Part shown: positions 8,078-15,318 of the stretch, piece after piece
Layout of the letters: each line of letters begins with the position of its first letter
How positions within the stretch are numbered: the first letter of the stretch is position 1
Origin: BMS3B sp964501105
GTDB lineage: Archaea > Hydrothermarchaeota > Hydrothermarchaeia > Hydrothermarchaeales > BMS3B
DNA: 23,734 nucleotides
Direction: 5' to 3'
Assembly (NCBI GenBank): GCA_964501105.1
Contig: CAZCRG010000018.1
Location: forward strand, 1-23,734
Notes under the pieces: model-generated
Database searches by the model: none
What the model was told of the DNA's origin: nothing
Seen by the model: only the letters and a program-made list of their open reading frames with translations
Translations under genes and position numbers: made by a program

Positions 8078-9044
8078 GGCTTCGCCAAAGTCCTTCTGGG
8101 AGCTTGTACCACTGCAGGATTCGAGCCTGAGAGAGCTAGTGGATGAGCTTGAAGAGCTTCTCAGGGAGGGTACAGTAGAGTATAAAGATAATAAATTCTT
8201 TTTGAAGGAGAGCACAGCTCTAGCACAGAGGATTGATGTTAGGTGCAGCGCCTGCTCCGGCTCGGGATTTAAAGTTGATAATATTTTTGAGGAAGCTCTC
8301 AGAAAATTTGAGGAGTTAACAAAGGATAGGCCCTTGCCCATAGCTGAATATGACCAGGGACTTATGCATCCCGTTTATCTGGCAAAAAAGGCAGCCTTTA
8401 TGTATGAAAGGGGCGACTTAGAGGGTGAGGATATACTTGTTCTGGGCGATGATGACCTTTTCAGCCTTTATGCTGCCCTCACAGAGCTTCCAGAGAAAAT
8501 CACTGTTATTGAGCTGGATGAAAGGATTACTGATTTCATTAAAAGATTGGCTGAAAAGCAAGATCTGAGAATTGAGGTTTTGAAAAAAGATCTAAGTAAA
8601 CCTCTTGGAGGTCTTGAGGAGAGCTTTACTGCTTTTGTCTCAGAACCACCTGAAAGCCTGCTGGGACTTAAAATGTTTGTTCAGGCTGGTTTGAGTGCTC
8701 TCAGGCAGAGAGGCGCTGGTTATGTTGGTTTAACCACCCTGGAGAGTTCCCTGAGCAAGTGGCTTGTCTTCGAGGAATGGCTTATAAGTAACAATGCAGT
8801 CATCACAGACATCCTGAGAAACTTCAGTCTTTACCCTGAGGACATAAATGAGTGGGAGGAATTCTATACCAAGTATCCTCTAATGAAGGAAACCAGCTTC
8901 AAACTCTCTCTCCCCAGCTCTGACTGGTATGCTTCATCTCTGCTGAGAATAGAGAAGGTGGAGAGAAGAAGCTTTGAAGAAGATGACCTCTATATGGATA
9001 ATGAAACTCTTGCCACGCCGGGGAAGAGCTCAGACCTGGAATAA
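8031..9044 (+). CDS. bpsA: Branched-chain polyamine synthase BpsA
   Basis: BpsA adds aminopropyl groups from decarboxylated SAM to spermidine to give quaternary branched polyamines, known from thermophilic archaea and bacteria. The protein has an N-terminal winged-helix-like region, a Cys pair RCSACSGSGF near residue 72, the DQGLMHP segment, and the Rossmann-type domain with the characteristic acidic GDDDLFS motif near residue 139 followed by TVIELDERI. TTG at 8031 is chosen over TTG 8022 because AGAGGAG (8015-8021) lies nine bases before 8031 but touches 8022; that gives 337 residues. The gene overlaps speD, whose product supplies its substrate. The acidic C-terminal tail is usual for the family. 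Confidence 0.88.
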   Translation: MNQVSRLRKQLLRSLKASPKSFWELVPLQDSSLRELVDELEELLREGTVEYKDNKFFLKESTALAQRIDVRCSACSGSGFKVDNIFEEALRKFEELTKDRPLPIAEYDQGLMHPVYLAKKAAFMYERGDLEGEDILVLGDDDLFSLYAALTELPEKITVIELDERITDFIKRLAEKQDLRIEVLKKDLSKPLGGLEESFTAFVSEPPESLLGLKMFVQAGLSALRQRGAGYVGLTTLESSLSKWLVFEEWLISNNAVITDILRNFSLYPEDINEWEEFYTKYPLMKETSFKLSLPSSDWYASSLLRIEKVERRSFEEDDLYMDNETLATPGKSSDLE

Positions 9045-9114
9045 TTTTTTAATTTAGCTTTCTGGCAGTTAATATGCCCCGTGTCCCCCGCAGTATTCAA
9101 AATGATAAATAGGT

Positions 9115-9139
9115 AAGAGGCAGTTGCAGCCTCTTTTTT
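9115..9139 (+). terminator. Hairpin terminator after bpsA
   Basis: A 7-base stem AAGAGGC/GCCTCTT with loop AGTTGCA is followed by T6 on the + strand, ending against the convergent cdhE stop. The form is that of an intrinsic terminator for the speD-bpsA transcript. On the opposite strand the hairpin is followed only by a loosely T-rich stretch. Confidence 0.6.
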
Positions 9140-10541
9140 AATTCACCTTCCACTTCTCGTCCAGGAAGGCCCCTATCCTTGAGGAATCTATTGGACCCAC
9201 CATGACATTCCAGCCTGTGAGGTCCTCAATTTCACCACTTATCCTTGCTGCCATTCCTGGAATAATAAGCTTTTTGTGCTTCACCTTCTCCTCCAGTTTA
9301 TTCTCATCAATAGTTTCCTTGACGAGGCTGCCAGTGAGTCTGGCGCCAGCCATGGCAGGTTCTACGGCTAAGCCCTCTGTGTTTACCACAAGCAGATAGC
9401 AGTCCTTCTTGCTTGCTTCGATATCAGAGGCCACTGTGTAGTAGGTCAGAGCGAAGTTGGTGGTGAGAAGCACAGGGGCATTTTCGTCTGGTTTACCTAT
9501 GGTATAAACTCCAGGATCAACCTGTATTGGTACTCTCGGGTCAGTGTAGATATTCTGTCTCAGGGTTAGCAGTGGCAGTATAGAGAACATCTCAAGACTG
9601 TGGAGCACCATTATGTCAGCAAAGCGTAATAGAAGAGTTGAAGCGAGAATGGCCTCATCAGTTGCAGCCCTGACTTCATCATCATTGCCCATCCAGGCAA
9701 CCATGGGTACCCCCAGTATAGGATAGCCGAAAAGTTTGTTGTTGTTTTCTATGGCAAGTCGCCTTATTATAGCCATATTTTCAAGGGTTTTTCCCTGCTT
9801 CTCTCCCGGGGGGAAGGTGCCTATATCTAAAACAATATCTTCCACGCCTTTTGAGTTGAGATTCTGAACAAGGTTGCCCAGTGCCTCTATATCCCCTGGA
9901 GCTGAAGCGACAACTGGGCAGTTGTACTTAAGGGCAATCTCAGCAACCTTTTCCCAGTTATCCTTGGTTGCTGCATATAGAAGAGGTTTTCTTTCAGAGG
10001 CAATTTCAGCTCCCATCTCAAGATTCTCCGGGTTTAAGGAACATATCATTACAGGCAGGTCTGAGTTTTCCACAGCAGTTACTACTGCTTCGCCAAACTT
10101 GGCAGGGTCGCCACTTTTGTCTCTGACTGCAATTCCGTCGAGGGTTAGCTCCTGTCCGACACGCTCAATTCTAAAGTTGGAGATTCTCGAGACTCTCTCA
10201 GACAGCTCGTCAAAGGGCATGTCGTCAGAGATATCAATAAACAGTGCAGTGGGGTTGAAGAAGGTGAGTTCATGCCTGTACATCACCTCTTCACCGCCTA
10301 TGGTACAGGCCCTCTCTCCTGAGCCCAGAACTATCTCCTTAACAGGTGGAGTGACCAGCTCAATAAGTTTCTCCTTCTTTTTTGCAAACTTCTCATCTGT
10401 CATTATAGGCTCGCAGTCCTCATAGCTCTTCTTTCTCTCTATGAGCTGGCTGGCAAAAGCCATACAGGAATCAGCACCACACTTCTTGCAATTTATACCG
10501 GGTAGATATTTATAAATCTCTAATGGAGAAACCTTTGCCAT
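9138..10541 (-). CDS. cdhE: CFeSP large (gamma) subunit CdhE
   Basis: CdhE carries a corrinoid and a [4Fe-4S] cluster and relays the methyl group from methyl-H4MPT to acetyl-CoA synthase. The ATG at 10541 gives 467 residues; the GTG at 10550 is part of its Shine-Dalgarno, GAGGTG. The N-terminal cluster domain has Cys18, Cys21, Cys26 and Cys43 in the pattern CKKCGADSC...C, expected to hold a low-potential [4Fe-4S] cluster that reactivates the corrinoid. A TIM-barrel methyltransferase-like domain and a C-terminal corrinoid-binding domain follow. It is the last gene of the cdh operon, after a small iron-sulfur gene with a paralogous N-terminus. Length agrees with archaeal CdhE. Confidence 0.93.
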   Translation of the reverse strand: MAKVSPLEIYKYLPGINCKKCGADSCMAFASQLIERKKSYEDCEPIMTDEKFAKKKEKLIELVTPPVKEIVLGSGERACTIGGEEVMYRHELTFFNPTALFIDISDDMPFDELSERVSRISNFRIERVGQELTLDGIAVRDKSGDPAKFGEAVVTAVENSDLPVMICSLNPENLEMGAEIASERKPLLYAATKDNWEKVAEIALKYNCPVVASAPGDIEALGNLVQNLNSKGVEDIVLDIGTFPPGEKQGKTLENMAIIRRLAIENNNKLFGYPILGVPMVAWMGNDDEVRAATDEAILASTLLLRFADIMVLHSLEMFSILPLLTLRQNIYTDPRVPIQVDPGVYTIGKPDENAPVLLTTNFALTYYTVASDIEASKKDCYLLVVNTEGLAVEPAMAGARLTGSLVKETIDENKLEEKVKHKKLIIPGMAARISGEIEDLTGWNVMVGPIDSSRIGAFLDEKWKVN

Positions 10542-10551
10542 TTTTAGCACC

Positions 10552-11025
10552 TCACATAAATTCTATTGCTTTATTGGGACAGGAATCAACACAAACGCTG
10601 CAGGGACGGGAAGAGGAACCTTCCTCCTCAAAGCGCCTGCACAGCTTTATATTGTTTACTTTAAGCACCCCATCGACCACTTCCATTATTGTCTCAGCCT
10701 TGGTTGAACCTTTACCACCACTTGTCTCAAGGCTCACTGAAACATTCACAGGACAGGCTACAACACATGTGCCACATCCAGAACATTTATCGTGGTGGAC
10801 AACAAGATTTGTTGGAGTGGCAGACATCATTTCTTTTACTATTTCCTTTAGAGCAAGTTTTTGACGCATATACTTGGCTTCATTGAGAGTTGGGCAATCT
10901 TCAATAAAGGCTTTCTGATTTGCCATTTTAACTGCAAAGGCCATGCAGGTGCTATGCCCGCACTTCTTGCAGTTTGTCTTGGGCAGATGCTTATAGATGT
11001 CCAGGGGGGTTATTTTCTTTGCCAT
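10552..11025 (-). CDS. Three-cluster iron-sulfur protein of the cdh operon
   Basis: This is a probable electron carrier dedicated to the corrinoid protein. ATG 11025 (157 residues) is preferred to TTG 11031 because GAAGG lies at normal spacing. The N-terminal domain has Cys19, Cys22, Cys27 and Cys44 (CKKCGHSTC...C) and closely parallels the first 45 residues of CdhE: KITPLDIYKHLPKTNCKKCG here against KVSPLEIYKYLPGINCKKCG there. Next come two ferredoxin clusters: CSGCGTCVVACP at 81-92, and Cys129 with CSVCVDSCP at 142-150. Three [4Fe-4S] clusters are therefore predicted. It lies two bases after cdhD and about ten before cdhE. Function is inferred from domains and position; a role in assembling CdhE is an alternative. 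Confidence 0.85.
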   Translation of the reverse strand: MAKKITPLDIYKHLPKTNCKKCGHSTCMAFAVKMANQKAFIEDCPTLNEAKYMRQKLALKEIVKEMMSATPTNLVVHHDKCSGCGTCVVACPVNVSVSLETSGGKGSTKAETIMEVVDGVLKVNNIKLCRRFEEEGSSSRPCSVCVDSCPNKAIEFM

Positions 11026-11027
11026 TC

Positions 11028-12218
11028 TCAAACCTTCAGCCAGTCTTCATAAACTATATCTTTACCTTTATTGTCTCCAAAGATGGAGTCTATAATTGTC
11101 TTAACAGCAGCCACTGCATTGGGGTGGAGCATCATCATTATGTCTGCTCCAGCGAGAAGCACTGAAAGAGCATTGACAGTCTCCCAGAGGGGACCTCTGT
11201 ACTCCCTTGGGCCCCACTGTGGCACATTCATCCAGGCCTCTCTGGCTGCCCAGGCGTTTGTCACACCGCAGCTCACAGGATTTGCCAGCTCCTTCTCGCC
11301 CTTCAGACCATTAATCTTTATTCTTTCAATCATGGTGTAGGTATATTCGAGACCATAGCCCAGGGCAGCAGTTGTTGGGTCCTGTACCATTCTCTCCTTT
11401 GGCAGACCCTCTTCAAGAAGAAGCTTGTTGAGAGTTTTCTGGTCATTTATGTCCAGGGAAACCCAGCTCAGTACATTGTGATTATACTTCACTGCAGCAT
11501 CCACAATGCGCTTGTGGTCCAGGTCAAGATTTGCTGATGCAAGAAGGCACATCTCTCCCTCAGCTACAGCAGCCACCTTCTCAAAGAGCACAGGATCCTT
11601 TTCCGGGTTGCCGGAACCACCTATAACTAAAGGAACATCTACAGACTGAAGTACCTCCTCCACAGTCTTGGCAGCTTCGCTGGGAGATGTATCTTTAACC
11701 TTGGGGTCTGTTGAAACTAGATGAATTGTGACAATATCTGCTCCGCGCTTTACAGCCTCCTTTGCCCATTCTCCTGGCGAATCCCATACCTCACTCCAGA
11801 CCTCTCTCAAAGCCTTTGGAAATTGTGGTTGAGGAATATCAAAGACGTCAAAGCTCACCACAGGCTTGTTCACCCAGCCGCCCTCAAAATAGTAAAGGCT
11901 TTTCTGTCCGCCAATCTTCACTTCCTTGCCCCTTGTGCCGCCGTGAGCTTTTGTTGCTCCAAGAGTTATTTCAGCTATCTCTCCTCTGTACTCCTTTATG
12001 GGAGGGTCAAACTTGTAGGGCTCCAGTTTTGGAATCTCTTCTATCTTTTCAGCAGCCTCTGGTGCTGCCTGAGCAAGCTGATACTGCGCAATGGGCATCA
12101 TTACAGCCTGCTTGGCTTCGAGAATGAGCTCTTCCACATCTATCTTCACATTTTCCATCTCTATACTGTCTATATCCACAAGGCTTCTGATAATTTCTTC
12201 AAGATTAAGCTTTGCCAT
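11028..12218 (-). CDS. cdhD: CFeSP small (delta) subunit CdhD
   Basis: CdhD is the TIM-barrel partner of CdhE in the corrinoid/iron-sulfur protein of the acetyl-CoA decarbonylase/synthase pathway. The 396-residue protein has an N-terminal helical extension of about 70 residues, then the barrel beginning EYRGEIAEITLGATKAHGGT. Other family blocks are ADIVTIHLVSTDP, VPLVIGGSGNPEKDP, LLASANLDLDHKRI, DPTTAALGYGLEYTYTMIERI and the C-terminal GPLWETVNALSVLLAGADIM. It lacks an iron-sulfur motif, as expected. ATG 12218 follows GAGGTAG. It lies between the cooC-type gene and the small iron-sulfur gene. Confidence 0.94.
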   Translation of the reverse strand: MAKLNLEEIIRSLVDIDSIEMENVKIDVEELILEAKQAVMMPIAQYQLAQAAPEAAEKIEEIPKLEPYKFDPPIKEYRGEIAEITLGATKAHGGTRGKEVKIGGQKSLYYFEGGWVNKPVVSFDVFDIPQPQFPKALREVWSEVWDSPGEWAKEAVKRGADIVTIHLVSTDPKVKDTSPSEAAKTVEEVLQSVDVPLVIGGSGNPEKDPVLFEKVAAVAEGEMCLLASANLDLDHKRIVDAAVKYNHNVLSWVSLDINDQKTLNKLLLEEGLPKERMVQDPTTAALGYGLEYTYTMIERIKINGLKGEKELANPVSCGVTNAWAAREAWMNVPQWGPREYRGPLWETVNALSVLLAGADIMMMLHPNAVAAVKTIIDSIFGDNKGKDIVYEDWLKV

Positions 12219-12222
12219 GACA

Positions 12223-12975
12223 CTACCTCAGCTCAAGTTTTTCTACTATTTTCTTTATAGCTCTATATGCTTTAGATTCTTCAGGAAGTTGAGTTAATGG
12301 AACACCCTCTACATCAAACTTCCGTACCATCTCGTCTTCAGGAATTATTCCAGCAACCTCAAGCCCAATCTCCTTCACATAATCCTGAAGCTTGCCCTCA
12401 ACCTCGGGAGTTGCTCTGTTTATAATAACATTGAGGCGGGAGAAGTTAATCTTTAACTCTCCTGCAAGTTCTTTAATTCTCGCTGCAGTGGTTATTCCGC
12501 GCTTTGATGTGTCTGTGACCACAAGCATAGTGTCGACATTCTGAGTGGTCCTTCTTGAGAGGTGCTCCAGCCCTGCTTCAGTATCGATAACTACAATATC
12601 ATAGTTCTTTGCCATGGTATCCACTATCTCTCTAAGCACGTGGTTGGCAGCACAGTAGCACCCTGGGCCTTCTGGCCTGCCCATGCTGAGGAGGTCGAAG
12701 GCATCTGTTTCTACAAGAGCATCCATGGCTTCATACTCCAGCTTCTGCTGCCAGCTCATGCCAGGTGGTAGCTTCTCTCTTTCCTCAAGAAGCTCCTCTC
12801 TTATATCGCCTATAGTTTTTTCAACCTCAACGCCGAGAGCTTCAGGAAGGTTGGAGTCAGGGTCGCTGTCTATCGCTAATATGTCATAGCTGTCCTTCTC
12901 TGCAATAGCCTTTATAAGCAGGGCTGATACCATTGTTTTTCCAGTGCCGCCTTTACCAGAGACTGCTATTATCAT
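12223..12975 (-). CDS. CooC/AcsF-type nickel-insertion ATPase
   Basis: This MinD/CooC-family P-loop ATPase probably loads nickel into the A-cluster of acetyl-CoA synthase (AcsF role) or the C-cluster of CO dehydrogenase (CooC role). The 250-residue protein has the deviant Walker A SGKGGTGKT at residues 6-14, switch DSDPDSNLPEALG near 37, the metal-binding CxC motif GCYCAAN with Cys106 and Cys108, and Walker B YDIVVIDTEAGLEHLSRR at 125-142. All are intact. Its ATG overlaps the cdhC stop as ATGA. Since CO dehydrogenase genes are absent here while acetyl-CoA synthase is adjacent, the AcsF-like role is the more likely one. Confidence 0.9.
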   Translation of the reverse strand: MIIAVSGKGGTGKTMVSALLIKAIAEKDSYDILAIDSDPDSNLPEALGVEVEKTIGDIREELLEEREKLPPGMSWQQKLEYEAMDALVETDAFDLLSMGRPEGPGCYCAANHVLREIVDTMAKNYDIVVIDTEAGLEHLSRRTTQNVDTMLVVTDTSKRGITTAARIKELAGELKINFSRLNVIINRATPEVEGKLQDYVKEIGLEVAGIIPEDEMVRKFDVEGVPLTQLPEESKAYRAIKKIVEKLELR

Positions 12976-14366
12976 TTGCTCTCTTTCCTCTTTATTATTA
13001 CCTTTTCAGCATATATTCTGGCGTTCTTGAAGATTATGGTAAATTCCCCTCCAGGGGCTGCCATGGGCATTCCCTGAACTGCAGTGACTGGCATAGAAAT
13101 CTCTGGCACTGTGGCAACAGGAGCTTCTTCCTCTTCCTGCACTTCTTCTTCAGCCTCTTCCTCCTGGAGTCTCTCCATCACAGGATGCTGTTTCTCCTTG
13201 AGGAAGTTCTGGAGTCCCTCAAGCTCTGTAGCTTCAGCTTCTGTGGCAATTTTTTCATACATCTCTGGTGGAATAGCCTCTTTAACTCTCTCCTTGAGTG
13301 ACTGTGGCATCCACACTATACGCTCCCAGCCACCATCACCTCTTAAGAATTTTGGAGAACGCATATAGGCAATACTTATACCAAGGAAACCCTGACTCTG
13401 TACGCCACCTCCTACCTGTCCTGCCATGGTAGAGAAAGGTATGCCGAAGGGTGTTACACCATGGAAGTCTCTATGCACAATTCCTATACCGTCAACTTCA
13501 GGGATATAAAAGGCAATGGCTTCAAAGCAACCGCAGGAAGTATGGGGATAATCAAAAACACTGTGTAGCCACACTCTCTCTATTGAGCCGTTGCTCTTCT
13601 CTCTCACAAACTCATTTACACCAGAATATTCACCTCTATCAGGGTCAATCAATTCACCCTTGGGAACAGGGGTAATAGGGCCTTTGGGGTCAACTTTAAC
13701 AGCAGCTCTGCCTTCGAACCAGCTTACAGCACCACATCCTCCACTCCTGCTGGGTGATATTATACATACATGGGTGGGAGCAAAGCTCTGACATAACAAA
13801 CAGCTATAGAAGGTATCCACATCTTCATCTTTGAGGGATGCGGCTCTCCTGTCTCTCCTGTCGTAGACTTCTCTTGCTCTTGATATGTGTTCATCCACTG
13901 CTTTTTCATCAGTGTAGAAAGTAACCTGTATTTTTTCAATGGCCTCAAATTCACTCTTGTACAGGCCGATTATTGCCTTACCCACATGCTCAAGTTTTAA
14001 TCCCTTTTTGGCGGAATCTTTGCTGACTCTACACCAGATTATATCACGGGAGTTGAGATGCATGAAGCCCTGAACATAGTTGCAGAAGTCGTGAATTCTT
14101 CTCTCAAAGACACCTTCAAGGTCTTCTTCGAGAGCCTTCCCACTAACTTTTATAAATATCCCCAGGGGATGTCTTGAGCCCTCTTCCATATCAGGTACAT
14201 CAGGACCTATAACCTCAACCTTTCCATCTTCAACCTCTTCAGGTGGGGCAACTAAGAGAAGTTCAGCACCCTTACTCTTTGGCCCGGCAAGGTCTACATA
14301 CATATTGGATTTTCTTATTCTTTCGCCCTCATATATCAGTCCAACATCTACGGGTAGGTCTTCCAT
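12972..14366 (-). CDS. cdhC: Acetyl-CoA synthase (beta) subunit CdhC
   Basis: CdhC condenses CO, the corrinoid-bound methyl group and CoA into acetyl-CoA at the nickel A-cluster. In the 464-residue protein the A-cluster ligands are Cys189, Cys192, Cys201 and Cys211 for the [4Fe-4S] part and Cys278-Gly-Cys280 for the distal nickel. These spacings match bacterial AcsB. Like other archaeal forms, it lacks the bacterial N-terminal CO dehydrogenase-binding domain. After about residue 397 comes a Glu-rich, then Pro/Met-rich linker, followed by the conserved tail GGEFTIIFKNARIYAEKVII. ATG 14366 follows GAGGTG by eight bases. It is the first gene of the operon, which lacks cdhA and cdhB. Confidence 0.95.
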   Translation of the reverse strand: MEDLPVDVGLIYEGERIRKSNMYVDLAGPKSKGAELLLVAPPEEVEDGKVEVIGPDVPDMEEGSRHPLGIFIKVSGKALEEDLEGVFERRIHDFCNYVQGFMHLNSRDIIWCRVSKDSAKKGLKLEHVGKAIIGLYKSEFEAIEKIQVTFYTDEKAVDEHISRAREVYDRRDRRAASLKDEDVDTFYSCLLCQSFAPTHVCIISPSRSGGCGAVSWFEGRAAVKVDPKGPITPVPKGELIDPDRGEYSGVNEFVREKSNGSIERVWLHSVFDYPHTSCGCFEAIAFYIPEVDGIGIVHRDFHGVTPFGIPFSTMAGQVGGGVQSQGFLGISIAYMRSPKFLRGDGGWERIVWMPQSLKERVKEAIPPEMYEKIATEAEATELEGLQNFLKEKQHPVMERLQEEEAEEEVQEEEEAPVATVPEISMPVTAVQGMPMAAPGGEFTIIFKNARIYAEKVIIKRKESK

Positions 14367-14387
14367 AAGCCTGCACCTCTTTAATTA

Positions 14388-14405
14388 ATCATGATTGTTC
14401 ATGAT
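14388..14405. promoter_or_regulatory. Candidate operator of the cdh operon
   Basis: A perfect inverted repeat, ATCATGA-TTGT-TCATGAT, has 7-base arms and a 4-base spacer. On the minus strand it touches the downstream edge of the TATA box and covers the space up to the predicted transcription start near 14383. Archaeal repressors commonly bind in this position. The repeat is seen directly; the regulator is unknown. Confidence 0.55.
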
Positions 14406-14415
14406 ATATATTATT
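14403..14415 (-). promoter_or_regulatory. TATA box of the cdh operon
   Basis: On the minus strand AATAATATATATC lies about 42 bases before the cdhC ATG and predicts a start near 14383, leaving a leader of about 17 bases with the Shine-Dalgarno GAGGTG. It is the only good TATA box close to the gene. Confidence 0.55.
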
Positions 14416-14615
14416 TTTGTAAAGCTTTTTTTAAACTTGTTGTTTAGCCACATAAAACTTTTCAGAGTTATGCCTTACTCAATGGAAGTAAATTTTTTTA
14501 GACTCTGGATTTATCATTTGTTGTTATATTATGCTTATCTTCACCATCAGAAACCAAATTTTAAAGAATTTATTTCCGTTCTTTTTTCGAATAATCCATG
14601 AAAATCTACGCCTAA

Positions 14616-14753
14616 GTGAGGGACGAGGTCGAGTACGCCCCCTACTACGGCTATGTGAAAGTCTCGCTATGGACAATGTGGGTAAAAACTGGCACTGAAA
14701 AATTGTGTAATATAATATTTAGTTCGAGTGAGAGATATGTACTCAGGCTTTAA
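14616..14753 (+). pseudogene. Short GC-rich open frame, possible gene remnant
   Basis: A 45-codon frame starts at GTG 14616 and ends TAA 14751-14753. Its first half uses C/G-ending codons (GAC GAG GTC GAG TAC GCC), unlike every neighbouring gene, and encodes RDEVEYAPYYGYVKVSLWT. The second half fades into AT-rich sequence. I do not recognise the peptide. No Shine-Dalgarno is visible. It could be a remnant of a horizontally acquired gene, a small protein, or a structured RNA, since 14610-14651 can fold back on itself with some mismatches. Confidence 0.25.
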
Positions 14754-14802
14754 AAAAATAATCTCAATGAGAGTATTCTGGCATCTCCTACAGATATTGG
14801 CA

Positions 14803-14814
14803 AAATGTATAAAA
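14803..14814 (+). promoter_or_regulatory. TATA box for ribH
   Basis: AATGTATAAAAAG predicts a transcription start near 14833. The short leader then contains the Shine-Dalgarno GGGTGA about four bases before the ATG at 14848. The match to the archaeal TATA consensus is good. Confidence 0.6.
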
Positions 14815-14847
14815 AGGGCACTGTTGTAAATTAAAAAGGGTGAGATT

Positions 14848-15264
14848 ATGAGAATAGGAATTGTTGCTGCTGAGTTTAACTACGACATCACCTTTGCCAT
14901 GGTGGAGCTTGCTAAGGAACATGCAGAGTTTCTGGGAGCAGAGGTGGTGAAGGTCTTCAAAGTTCCAGGGGTATTTGATATGCCCCTGGCAGTTAAAAAG
15001 ATGCTTGAACTTGAGGATATTGATGGAGTTGTAACTCTTGGCGCTGTAATTGAAGGCCAGACTGAGCATGATGATATAGTGATGCAGCATGCTTCAAGGA
15101 AGATAGCTGACTTATCTCTTGACTACAGCAAGCCTGTAAGTTTGGGAATCTCAGGCCCTGGAATGTCCCGCCTGGAGGCTCACCAGAGGGTAAAGTATGC
15201 AAAGCGTGCAGTTGAGGCAGTGGTCAAGATGTACAGGAGACTTAAAGAGCTCGATAATAGGTAA
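14848..15264 (+). CDS. ribH: 6,7-dimethyl-8-ribityllumazine synthase
   Basis: RibH makes the riboflavin precursor lumazine from 3,4-dihydroxy-2-butanone-4-phosphate and a ribitylamino-pyrimidine. The 138-residue protein matches the short archaeal form. Conserved elements are the N-terminal GIVAAEFNYDIT, VPGVFDMPLA at residues 39-48, and the active-site block GAVIEGQTEHDDIV at 65-78 with catalytic His74. The gene has its own TATA box and a good Shine-Dalgarno. Thioredoxin follows 54 bases later and may be co-transcribed. Confidence 0.94.
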   Translation: MRIGIVAAEFNYDITFAMVELAKEHAEFLGAEVVKVFKVPGVFDMPLAVKKMLELEDIDGVVTLGAVIEGQTEHDDIVMQHASRKIADLSLDYSKPVSLGISGPGMSRLEAHQRVKYAKRAVEAVVKMYRRLKELDNR

Positions 15265-15275
15265 CTGATGGGAAA

Positions 15276-15298
15276 GTTTTTTATTCTATTACAATAGA
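15276..15298 (+). promoter_or_regulatory. Possible promoter and dyad before the thioredoxin gene
   Basis: A T-rich TATA-like element (TTTTTTATTC) is followed by the inverted repeat TCTATT-AC-AATAGA at 15285-15298, again between TATA box and predicted start. Both are weak because the whole stretch is AT-rich. Confidence 0.3.
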
Positions 15299-15318
15299 GT
15301 TCTTTAGAGGTGGTATAT

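Larger units (their letters stand above)
14367..14847. other. 481-base divergent intergenic region
   Basis: This is the largest gene-free stretch of the window and separates the divergent cdhC and ribH. It holds the cdh promoter and operator at the left, about 180 bases of very AT-rich sequence with no coding look, a GC-rich island at about 14609-14700, another AT-rich stretch with a TATA-like TAATATAATATTTA near 14709, a small palindrome TCTCAATGAGA near 14763, and the ribH promoter at the right. A 68-codon open frame at 14395-14601 is not convincing: its composition is AT-driven and it lacks a ribosome-binding site. Confidence 0.6.

Noticed and set aside
9874..10425. 183-codon open frame on the + strand inside cdhE
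   Set aside because: It is antisense to a clear CdhE domain, is Ser-rich as expected for a shadow frame, and has no ribosome-binding site.
11721..12260. 179-codon + strand open frame across cdhD and the cooC-type gene
   Set aside because: It is antisense to two well-supported genes and resembles no known protein.
14395..14601. 68-codon open frame on the + strand in the cdhC-ribH gap
   Set aside because: The composition is simply AT-rich, there is no Shine-Dalgarno or recognisable domain, and it overlaps the cdh promoter and operator.
14616..14753. Arg/Ser-rich reading of the GC-rich island on the minus strand
   Set aside because: The high Arg content is what antisense of GC-rich codons gives; no start, ribosome-binding site or recognisable motif supports it.
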